Below, piece by piece: positions 55,515-64,000 of a stretch of 64,000 nucleotides of DNA (position 1 is the first letter of the stretch; each line of letters starts with the position of its first letter). Source of the stretch: Sphaerosporella brunnea (taxonomy: Eukaryota > Ascomycota > Pezizomycetes > Pezizales > Pyronemataceae). The stretch lies in contig VXIS01000038.1 of the NCBI GenBank assembly GCA_008704415.1, forward strand, positions 168,389 through 232,388. Reading direction: 5' to 3'. The position numbers and the translations under genes are program-made. The notes beneath the pieces were generated by a model. The model had not been told where the DNA came from, made no database searches, and worked only from the letters and a program-made list of their open reading frames with translations.

Positions 55515-56879
55515 ATGGTGATCTTTACACCGTCAATCTGTGATTCCAATTTTCCACATTCGAAACACGCCAGCCTCTTGGGTGGTGTTCAAAAGACTGT
55601 GCGACCGCAGGCGTCCGCGCCAGTGATTTACGAGCATCCCCAACAGTTGTCCAGCAGTTGGTGTCTCCACTATGCAGCGTCTTAACGTACTAGCGGCAGC
55701 GAAACCTGACGGTGGTCGAATCGTCGATGCTCGGCCACCCCTTGGCGTGCTACAAATAATGATTTTGGGTCTGTCGTCCAATCTCAACACCGGTTTGATC
55801 GTTTTGATACCAGACCTTGAAGAATCCGGATCCTGAGCTTTGGTGCTATTTCGCGGGTTGAAATTGAGAACGCACTTGGACAGAGCGCAATCCGCATCGC
55901 CTGAGTGGAGTGTGTTTCCTCAGTCGGAACGAAGGATGTCGCGGCGGGGTACCTATCAGCGTATGAAACTTGTGATCAGAGGAGAAGGTGTTACATTTCG
56001 GAGTCGAGGGCGCACAAAAACAGGGACCTAACAGTCGGCCTGTTCCTTGCGCGGACAGTTCTGCAACGATGAAGATGCAGAACCCACCGACCGGTAAGAT
56101 GCTCGTCTCATTTCAGCAAGGCCCTGATATGCTGAAACGGCGCAGGGTTTTGGAAGCGTAATTTCGAAAATCTTTGTTGTTGGAGTTGTTGTTAAAGCAT
56201 TTGACCATCTGATAGTTGATGATGTGAAAAGACAAGAGATTTACCTAATTTGGCTAGCATGTGATACCGAAGTGCCGCTCCTTTTGCTGCACCCTCAATC
56301 ACCCCGACTCCCCATTACATCCACCATGAGCGAACCCCTCAATCCTTAGGGATTTTACCCACATAGGGACTATGCTGCAATAGATACATTGCGTTTGGCT
56401 GTTGCAAGTGATTTTCAACACGGAAAGGAGCTTGATACCGCGTAATGTCCGGCATTGGGAGTTCCCAAAGCATCAAATATTGCGAAGCTCTCAAGAGGCG
56501 TAAAAGGGGACTACTGCTTCAGTCCGGCGCAAAAAGAATGATAAAATTGAGTGGGAGTTGAGCTTTTTTGCCTGGCGCGAGCGCAAGGGTGGTACATGGG
56601 CTATCACTCAAGTCATACAAGCTCGCCAGATTAGGTATATCTCGTATCTTATCGCATCATGGACGACATGCTGGTATCATGTGGTGGCTGAGTAATAGAC
56701 CCAAGCCCTAATCTGAGCGTGCTTGTCAATCCCCGACCCTGACCAACGACCGCCAAGCCCATTCCATCGTGCCCCCATTCACCGACTTCCGCCGCCTGCC
56801 TCAACCACCCCGCTGCCCGCTCCTGCCTGTCCTCCGACTCCAAGCCACATACACTCACCTGACTCCCATCGCGACATCC
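55515..56879. other. Non-genic stretch upstream of HNH gene 2
   Basis: No supportable features besides the presumed promoter and CT-rich leader (56720-56879) of the downstream gene. Short ORFs only. Confidence 0.4.
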
Positions 56880-58493
56880 ATGGAGCCGACCGTCACAGCG
56901 CCAGAGCTCACTTTGACGCTGAGGCCGCAAGCCACGATCACCGACTCGCAGGAGCGTCTCGTGCTACCGACGCTGTGGACTGTGCAGCTTTGTCACCCCG
57001 GCGATCCCAACTTGCCGCACGTGCTGCACGTAATCCTGGATCTGCCAGCGTACGACTGCGCGGACGCCGTCGCGGGAATTCACTACAACACGGCCAACGA
57101 TGCGTGCAGAATCGTGTCCGGAAACAGACCCGGAGTCCTACTGCCCACCCTCCTCTCACCCTCGCAGTTCCAGCATCGAGAAACAGCAGCCGCGCCGCTG
57201 ATACTGACCGAGCCGCGCTACTATTTCTATCCGCTCGATTGGTCGGAGGCCGATCTGCAGTATCCTGTCTGTCCGACATTTGATCACTGGCGCTTCAACC
57301 ACGAGGCGTTCCATCCGCCCAGCCCGCGTGCGATGCCACATTGGCTGTCCACTCAGCCGCAGCCAAATAATACGAGCGAAGTCCCGCCGTCAGCCGTAGC
57401 GCAGAAGGTTCAGGCCTGTGACGCAGCGTGCAGACTCTCGGGGTTCCGCGAAGCGTGTGAATCCGCACATATCATCCCGCGAGAGAAGACTGACTGGGTG
57501 CGCCCGCCACCTCTCTTGATTGCGAAAAGCGACTGCTCGCTGACATCTGCACAGTTCGTCCGAAACAGCATGGGTATATTCTCCAACAACAGGGAGGTAT
57601 CCGCGACAAATTCAACCGCCGACGTCAGAAACCTGGTGTCGATGCGCCGCGACCTGCACAGGTCCTTTGACGACCGCGAATTCGTCTTTCTGCCCAAGGG
57701 CGAGCCGGGCGAGGATTTCCGCATCCACTTACTACGCCCCACCCACGACTTCGGCCCCCTGTTCCACAAGCGCGCGGTGTCTGGACTCACGGACGACGTC
57801 GCGCGCGCCTTCCTGTATGCTCGCTTTGCCTGGGCCATCTTCCCGCGGTTGTGGAGATTCGTGTCGATGCCAGGCGTCCGCCGTCAGGCCTGGAGTAACC
57901 ATTTGTCGCGGTGGACCATCGCTGACAACGTTCTTGACGGCGACTGCGAGGGCCAATCGGCTGCTTCCGCCCCGAGAAAAACCAAAAAACGTAAAGCCGA
58001 AGAGACCCAGCCGTCTGCGCCCACCGCCGCGGCACCAGAGGAAAATGACGCCGCTGATGCTGAAGATATAGACATCCAGTCTTGCGCCGGTAGCAGCTCT
58101 CGCACAATTGCGGACTCCGACCTTCCACATCGGACCGAACCCCCGGCATCCACCCCAGCAGAACACAAATCCACCGGCGAAGCCTTGGCGCACTATACCG
58201 CGCTGACGCTCAACCACCCGGTAGCGGTAAAACACCTGGCGGACCACCACCAAGACAAACTCGGCCAGGCTTTCGAGCAGCACAAGGCCATGGTGCGCGC
58301 CTACAAGGGCGTCTTTGGCGAACGCCCCGCGAAGCTCAACGCCGTCGATGAGTGGTATGAAGGCGTCGAGTTCATGGCCCTGGTGAAAGTGGCATATCTC
58401 GACTTGCAGAAACAGAGGCTGCGCGATCAGTCGCCGTATGGGACTGTGCAGTGTGGCTGCGAGCACGATGTTGGTGGCGACGGGGGTCCATAA
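56880..58493 (+). CDS. HNH-domain protein 2, 537 aa
   Basis: ATG at 56880 (CATCCATGG context) is the first in frame; upstream open sequence starts only with GTG. Single exon to TAA at 58491-58493. Residues ~180-265 form an HNH_2-type domain: CRLSGFREACESAHIIP (His at 197) and NLVSMRRDLHRSFDDREF (Asn 251, His 260, FD). An Arg/Lys cluster RKTKKRKAEE near 366 is a likely nuclear localisation signal, followed by an acidic, disordered stretch and a helical C-terminus with HYTALTLNHPVAVKHLADHH. Such proteins are putative nucleases in fungal lineage-specific families. The catalytic residues appear present. Compared with HNH gene 1 the N-terminus is much longer and there is no intron, so the two are not recent duplicates. 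Confidence 0.8.
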   Translation: MEPTVTAPELTLTLRPQATITDSQERLVLPTLWTVQLCHPGDPNLPHVLHVILDLPAYDCADAVAGIHYNTANDACRIVSGNRPGVLLPTLLSPSQFQHRETAAAPLILTEPRYYFYPLDWSEADLQYPVCPTFDHWRFNHEAFHPPSPRAMPHWLSTQPQPNNTSEVPPSAVAQKVQACDAACRLSGFREACESAHIIPREKTDWVRPPPLLIAKSDCSLTSAQFVRNSMGIFSNNREVSATNSTADVRNLVSMRRDLHRSFDDREFVFLPKGEPGEDFRIHLLRPTHDFGPLFHKRAVSGLTDDVARAFLYARFAWAIFPRLWRFVSMPGVRRQAWSNHLSRWTIADNVLDGDCEGQSAASAPRKTKKRKAEETQPSAPTAAAPEENDAADAEDIDIQSCAGSSSRTIADSDLPHRTEPPASTPAEHKSTGEALAHYTALTLNHPVAVKHLADHHQDKLGQAFEQHKAMVRAYKGVFGERPAKLNAVDEWYEGVEFMALVKVAYLDLQKQRLRDQSPYGTVQCGCEHDVGGDGGP

Positions 58494-59234
58494 AGTTGGA
58501 GGCCTTGTGGGACGTATTCGATCGAGATGTATTTATCAGAGCGTCATAGTTTCTTGAGCAAATTTCAACTCCACAACCCTCCACCGTGGTAGTGGTAATT
58601 CGGCGATGCGGTAGGAACATGACCAACAGGCAACAGCATATCCAAGCGGGTGATATCTGGTGGTATGGCCCTAGCGACATCTCCTCGTCTCCGTAAACCG
58701 CCTGGGATCAAGGAACACGCGTGTGCAATCAGTCTGATCATGACGAGTCTCGGTTGGACGGACATGTTGTACGGTTGCCGTGGTGGAAATACGGATGGTG
58801 AGGTGCTTGATTTCGGGGCGATTAAAAAATAACCGTTTACCCCCCTCCGCCACCGATACGGGTTGAAGCTTCTTCGTCTTCCCGTGCCTCCATAACGGTT
58901 GAATCCGTGAGCGAGAGTCCATGCTCTCCACAGCCGCAAAAGTGATAATATGGGTTCGCCATTTGGCCCATTGTACCCACAGTGAAAGTTCTTCCGTCGT
59001 GATAAAGCAACACCAGATGATCCACCTGCCACCTGACGGCCCTCCCGCCCTGTCTCACCTTGTTTCCAATGCGGACCCGTGCATCCATCCCTCCTACACC
59101 ACACACGGATCGCGCTTGGAAACGCAAAGCCGGTACGTGCGCTTCTCTCATTGGCCCAAAAACCCCTATCGCGAGAACTGCAAAAACTTCACATTTGCTT
59201 CAGGACACCAACCACATTGCCAACCGCCACCGCC
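58494..59234. other. Non-genic stretch between HNH gene 2 and a LINE
   Basis: Minus-strand ORF of 179 codons (58565-59104) lacks a recognisable domain. The right part may contain the LINE 5' UTR. Confidence 0.35.
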
Positions 59235-60954
59235 ATGGACGCAGCCATGACGGAGGCGCTCCTAATGGCCGTGAGCAATTGCCGCAGCCACTGGCGCTGT
59301 CAGCGACTCGCCAGACGCACCCGTCGCGTCCGTTCCCACCGCGACCGACGCAACCCCAAATGCAAATTCTCCCATCGACGCGACCGTCACGACCCCAAAC
59401 CCGAATGACCCCATCAAGGTCTTCCGCGACAGATTTGCAGCTTGCAAGAAAGCAATCAGAGCGCATCGCCGCCGAGCTCGTCCCGCCACCCCATAGGATG
59501 GCCAGCTGACTCGTGGCCGTCAAGCGCAAGACGGAGCAAATGGCCACAGAGAGCCAGGCCCGAGCTGACGTTACTATCCGGGCCATTACGGCGCAACATC
59601 TACAAGACCTCGAGAACGTCATAGCCACTATGTTGTGCAGAATTGACGACCCTGAACGCGTCAGTGACTCTTGCCCATCCACCGACGTAGTGACTACAGC
59701 CTTGACGTCTCAAAACGCGTCTCGGCCCGCTCCCGCAAACACCTCCCCGAAGGCGACAACGGCCGCGAAGGCTACCAAGCCCTCCAATGCCACCAGCACG
59801 GCCACCGCCACAAAGGACACCGTCGGACCGATGATCCTGCGGTGCGCGCAAGCGCCCTACGCCCCCGGAACTGCGGCCGCTCCCACCGCAAAAATCACGA
59901 AGACCGCTACAAGCCCAGCTCCTACTCTTCGGCCGTCAACAGCGGTAGTGACACCTGCAGCAACGACAGATCCTGGACCAGCGTCAGCAGAGCCAGGAAG
60001 CCAGCAAAGACTGCTGCAGCCGTCACTACTGTGGTCGTCAAGCCGGCTGGCCATGACCTCCCGGACAAAGCCAGGACCATCATGGTGACGCGGAAAAACA
60101 GTGCACTGGTCAACGCATCGTACTGCCCGTACATGGTCAGAGCTGTCAACAACGCTCTACCCCCGAAGGCTTCCGGTTTTCTGCGACCCATGAAGGTCGC
60201 GCAAAACACACAGGGTACCGTCACTGTTCTGGCCTACCCAACCTCATTGGCCGCGCAGGTTTGCCTCTTTCGTGACAGGATCCTCGACCCCGCCAGATGG
60301 CTATATCCGGGAGTGATCGCGGTCGATCTGACAGAAGAATGGACGCGCATCAAGGTCCAGTGTGGATGCGCGTCCATATGTCGGCAAGATGGAAGCCTGG
60401 AAGCGCAACCTGATGACCGACAACGATGGTTTCGACATCCCGCTGTAAGTCCGCTGGCTGTCAGTCGAATCCACTGTCAGTCGTCGCCTGGAGGATGGCG
60501 CCAGCCGCACGTGCTCCGTGACTTTCGCGGTCAAGCACCGCGCCACCGCCATGCCAGCCACCAAGCGTTGCATTGTACTGGCCGGACAGACCCTCACCGC
60601 GACAGCCACGCAGCCAGAGACGACGCCTGCTCCCACAAGAAGAAGGCTACCAAAGCTGCCAGATCTGCACACAGCCAGACGGGGCCGCCACACCTCTCTG
60701 AGGCCAACGCCACGCCAATTGGACGTCGCGCAGCCGCACCCAACAAGAAGCGGCCCAGCGAGCAAGCCCAGCCAGGCAACATCACGCTTGCGAAAACCAG
60801 ACGGGCGAACCTGATCTCTCACCCAACGGTGGTCACCCGCAGTCAGGACACTGACGCAGTCATGTCCACCTGTGTCACCGCCACTGTCACCACTGCCACC
60901 ACCGTCACTCCCACTGGCAAGGCCGTCTCGGAGTCCGATTTGGACGGAGACATG
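59235..60954 (+). pseudogene. LINE ORF1 (Gag-like)
   Basis: After an Ala/Thr-rich region one frame reads KARTIMVTRKNSALVNASY, CPYMVRAVNNALPPKASGFL, TQGTVTVLAYPTSLAAQVCL and DPARWLYPGVIAVDLTEEWT, a Gag-like RNA-binding core. Later frame-shifted sequence (KRCIVLAGQTLTATATQPET) sits where zinc knuckles would lie but has lost its cysteines. At least three frame changes are needed to read through it. Confidence 0.65.
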
Positions 60955-63020
60955 TCAAATGCGGTCGATTGGAGAACCTACCCACCGTCAGCCTCGGCCA
61001 CACCGGCGGAGCGGCTATAATGCCATGCGTCCAACACAACGTCAATCAGTCCGACCCGGCCTGCCACAAAATTGCAATCCGCGACAAGGCCCACATCGTC
61101 CTCATTCACGAGCCGCCGAGCTACCGAATATCGCATCACGGCTTCCTGGTATACCAATCCGGTCGGACAAGCCTAGCTTCCAGTATCGACTCCATGGTTA
61201 GATTTACCGTCCGCTCAGACCTCACCTCCTTGGGCGACGTGACGGTGGTCGACGTATTGACGCCATTTGAACTGCGCTGCCGAATCATCGTCTACGACCA
61301 ATTCAGCCACAACGCAGCCAGCGACAGGTTTCTGAAACGATGCCCTAGCCGGCTCGAAAGCTGAGAGGCCCTGCTTGGCGGTGAACACGTCCCAGTCGGT
61401 GACTTTGACGTCCACAGTCTGCGATTGGATCCGACATGCCAGGCCAGCCGCGGCGACGCCTGGGTCAACTCGTCAACCGCTGGACTGCAGCCATGCCCAG
61501 TCACGCAACCAGTTACGACCACACGCTCCTGGCCTGGAGTTGTTTGGACAAGAACCACCCCCTGGAGACCTGTACCAGCAGGGAGATCACCGGTTGGATG
61601 CGGAAGCCGATTGGATCTCTGACACCCTGGTCAAGGTGCTGCAGCCAAACCTGTGCTCATCTGCACCCGGTCCAACGCTGGTGGAATACGGACATAGACC
61701 AGCACCGGCGGGTCCCGAGCACGCCCAAACGCTCCGTTTGGCAACCACAAGGCACCACTCGGCAGGCAGTCCAGAATGCGGTCATGCCCTGAGAGCTGCC
61801 ATGCGACGCGCCAAGAGCGAGCACTGGACTGAGTTTCTACAGCAGGCTAGCCCAAGCGACACCTGTGTGGCTTTACAATACGTCAAAAGAGCCGCAACGA
61901 CAACAGGTGGCCCTCTTGCAAGCAAAGACTGCACCAAGACGTTAACAGTAGCCGAGCGAAGTGACATGATGGCCAAACAGGCTCTCCCGCCACCACCGCA
62001 CAACGACTGGTCCAGCAGTGAGGTCGACGGCGTTAGCAACAACGTTCTGATTGCAGACGACGAAGTGGAGAAGTCCTGCTTGACTCACCCCTTATGATCG
62101 CAAGTCGGTCCTAACAGACTCGGCCCGCCGCCCTTTCGCGTGAGGTGGACATGCCACGGCGACAGCTTCGCTGCGTGAGTCCGTGCACGCGTCTGGGAAG
62201 GACATCACGCTACTATGTTGCTTTGGAAAGGTCATATTGCGGGTAGTGACTGGACGGCTAGTGACACCTGCCGAGGCCGGCTCCTGCCTTCACGAACGAC
62301 AGTTTGCCAGCCGAAATGGTAGGGCCGCCGTCGACGCGGTGGCCGTCATCATGGATCACGCCCAGACCGCGTGGCAGAATCGTCAGATTGTCGGCGTTCT
62401 GCTCATGGGCGTTAAACGGGATTTCGACCACGTGTCTAAAGCGGTGCTGGTACGCAGGCTCATCGAGCTTTGCGCAACGCATAGCCCCATCTGCTAGACA
62501 GCATCCTTTATGAAAGAAAGGCCGGATCGGATGAAGATTGAAGGCCAGCTTAGTGACCCAACGGCGATTAAGATGAGGCTCCCTCCAGGATCTCCAGTTT
62601 CTCTGATTTCTTCGCGATATCACTGTTTGGCCTCTTTCCGGCGGTTGAGGCGCCATTGGCTGACACCTTCACCCAGTAATATGCCAACGACGTTGCTTGG
62701 GTGGCCACGGGAGACAAGGTTACTACCGTCACTGACACACTCAACGCCTGTGCAGCCGCCTGCCTCCTGAGGGCTGACAGCAACGCCCTGGGTTTCAACG
62801 TAGCCAAAACGGAAGCTCTGCTACTTACCAGGAAGCGGAAGCTGGCAGCCATGATTCTTCGCCCAGACAGAGAGGCGGTGACTTCCAACAAGCATGTGAC
62901 CCGGTGGCTAAGGGCCCCCGCGGACTGCAAGTTCACCCCACTCCACCAGCACAATGTCCAAATGGGCAAGGCCAGGACCACCGAAGCCATTGTTACCTCC
63001 CTGTTTGGAAAGCTCGAATG
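60955..63020 (+). pseudogene. LINE ORF2 (endonuclease and reverse transcriptase), broken
   Basis: Endonuclease: QHNVNQSDPACH, IVLIHEPPSYR and, after a stop near 61362, GEHVPVGDFDVHSLRLDP, the APE-type N, E and GDxxxH motifs. Linker: ALRAAMRRAKSEHWTEFLQQ and KQALPPPPHNDW. Reverse transcriptase: GRAAVDAVAVIMDHAQTAWQ, VGVLLMGVKRDFDHVSKAVL, then KIEGQLSDPTAIKMRLPPGS. The active-site box at 62680-62694 reads YANDV instead of YADDV, right after a TAA. The end at 63020 lacks RNase H. Confidence 0.8.
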
Positions 63021-63030
63021 AGGTCTCGAA

Positions 63031-63414
63031 TGTTGAGTGTAGAGTGACGCCGTAGTCATCACTCTACCCTCCATGGAGTAACCGAGCATAAACTCTGTCA
63101 GATTTGTAGTTAGATTAGGGTTTGAGGCTAGTGCGCCAAGATACTAGCTGAGCCGTCACTGCACCTTAAGTGCAGGAACGGAGCGTCTAGACCTTTACCT
63201 TATAATAAAGCCTCCTCACCTACCTCTTACCCTTCGCTACGACACCGATAAGAGTCAACCACGTCTACGAAGAGAACCGGTATAAAAGGTCGATATCGAG
63301 AACGATTAGAAGCTTGGAGAAGCCGCGTGAGAAGAGACGTGACTGGAAGCTTATACCCTGATTGCCTGAACTTGTAGGCGAGAGAAACGAAAATAACCCG
63401 ATTGCCTGAAGTTG
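63031..63414 (+). mobile_element. Copia copy 2: LTR and leader with junction deletion
   Basis: 63031-63229 is a copia LTR (TGTTGAGTGTAGAGTGACGC) and is followed by the family leader (CGACACCGATAAGAG, GGTATAAAAGGTCG, 42-bp repeat units). Compared with the 1.84-kb element ~42 bp are missing across the LTR/leader border, which removes the LTR end and the primer-binding site. Such a copy could not be replicated. The leader is cut at 63414 by the Gypsy LTR. Confidence 0.85.
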
Positions 63415-63791
63415 TGTAATGGACGGAGGCGGGAACGGACGAGAGGGGCCCAAGGTACTTGTGTACGAAGGGTCACTGGACGGGTTCAGGAATAAGAGAC
63501 GAGACGAGATTTGGAGGAAGAGCAAGAGGCGCGACGCGTACGGACGGGACTCAGATGGGAACGAAGCTACTCAGATTGACATAGGAAGGTTCAGTAAAGA
63601 CGAAAGAAGAACAAGCAACAAAGGTGAAGTAAAGGCTCCTTATAGCGTCCAGGTGACCGCGGTACGTCGCGCCACGTGATAGCTAAACTTTCGTGACTGC
63701 GGTGTGCCGAGCCACGTGATTGACGACATACCCTAGGCTCTACGTCGTCACACGGAGCCTCCTCGACCTCATTCCGCTGCGCGCCGTGACA
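63415..63791 (-). repeat. Gypsy 3' LTR, ~377 bp
   Basis: On the minus strand it starts TGTCACGGCGCGCAG and ends CCGTCCATTACA, lying between the copia leader and the Gypsy pol end. An A/G-rich tract (AAAAGGAGG) precedes it on that strand. The other end of the element is outside the window. Confidence 0.75.
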
Positions 63792-63826
63792 GTAACTACC
63801 TCCTTTTGCTGAGCTGCGGCGAAGCT

Positions 63827-64000
63827 TTATTCGTCCTCAGCTAGAGGCTCTGGCTCGTTCGGAGAGGCCTCGGGGAAGCAATCGATAGCTTCCAGACCGT
63901 TGAACAACTCTGTTGGATCCCACTTCAGCTGATGGTAACCAGTCCACTTAACTACATACTGGAGCTTAGGCCATCTCCCATGGAGTCGTGAGTCCAGTAT
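63827..64000 (-). CDS. Gypsy (chromovirus) Pol C-terminus, partial
   Basis: The minus strand is open from the window edge to TAA at 63827-63829: ILDSRLHGRWPKLQYVVKWT, GYHQLKWDPTELFNGLEAID and CFPEASPNEPEPLAEDE. This is a chromodomain (two aromatic cage positions, YVVKW and GY) at the end of a Ty3/gypsy integrase. The frame is undamaged here, and the adjacent LTR is intact in outline, so this element is the youngest of the nested set. The remainder lies beyond position 64000. Confidence 0.85.
   Translation of the reverse strand: MLDSRLHGRWPKLQYVVKWTGYHQLKWDPTELFNGLEAIDCFPEASPNEPEPLAEDE

Larger units (their letters stand above)
59235..63020 (+). mobile_element. Decayed LINE with ORF1 and ORF2 remnants
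   Basis: ATG at 59235 (MDAAMTEALLMAVSN) probably opens ORF1. ORF2 follows from ~60955 with endonuclease, linker and reverse transcriptase pieces. Frame changes and stops occur throughout. The 3' part (RNase H, tail) is missing: readable RT sequence ends at 63020 and a copia LTR starts at 63031. The element is Tad-like by content and may be the upstream part of the family whose 3' ends occur at 12.3, 20.3 and 27.1 kb. Confidence 0.85.

Overview
The window looks like a transposon-rich, gene-poor stretch of a filamentous fungal genome. A broken copy of mitochondrial TIM44 near 29 kb reads like a Pezizomycotina (ascomycete) protein, genes are split by 43-94 bp GT-AG introns, telomere-type repeats are TTAGGG, and the mobile elements (Copia, chromodomain Gypsy, Tad-like LINEs with RNase H, hAT) are typical of fungi. 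No marker fixes the genus. The elements are decayed by scattered point changes and single-base indels rather than by obvious RIP-style AT enrichment.

Layout. 0-1.8 kb: repeats, including a coding-like 18-bp minisatellite. 1.84-7.23 kb: a complete Ty1/copia element with 212-bp LTRs, a GTCAC target duplication and a primer site matching the anticodon arm of initiator tRNA-Met; its reading frames carry two stops and three frameshifts. 9.0-9.57 kb: end of a hAT transposon. 11.3-12.1 kb: a five-exon gene. 12.3-12.9 kb: LINE remnant. 14.4-15.8 kb: a two-exon gene with a PD-(D/E)XK-like core. 17.2-18.7 kb: a hAT-type MITE with a 29-bp minisatellite inside, set among GAGCC-rich repeats. 20.2-20.6, 27.06-27.95, 28.4-28.6 and 47.8 kb: LINE 3' ends, one with a perfect 16-bp target duplication. 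28.8-29.4 kb: TIM44 pseudogene, followed upstream by a tRNA-like Pol III unit. 32.95-33.8 kb: a small two-exon gene whose stop codon lies in a head-to-head telomeric repeat, with an ankyrin-like fragment on the other side. 35.4-35.9 kb: a 511-bp AT-rich solo LTR. 40.3-41.6 kb: an HNH-domain gene. 42.8-43.2 kb: Gypsy chromodomain remnant. 44.23-44.74 kb: a second hAT MITE with an exact 8-bp duplication. 45.0-47.6 kb: an old degenerate satellite array. 50.0-51.5 kb: a spliced gene of unknown role. 53.1 kb: a solo copia LTR. 56.9-58.5 kb: a second HNH gene. 59.2-63.0 kb: a decayed LINE; a copia LTR sits next to its end, and a Gypsy element (running off the window) sits inside the copia leader.

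Function. The intact-looking coding sequences (PD-(D/E)XK-like gene, two HNH genes, the 167-aa and 257-aa spliced genes, a 119-aa ORF) are lineage-specific types lying between transposons. No metabolic pathway or conserved housekeeping cluster is visible. Most of the window records repeated insertion, truncation and decay of mobile DNA, and possibly an end-to-end telomere joining near 33.4 kb.
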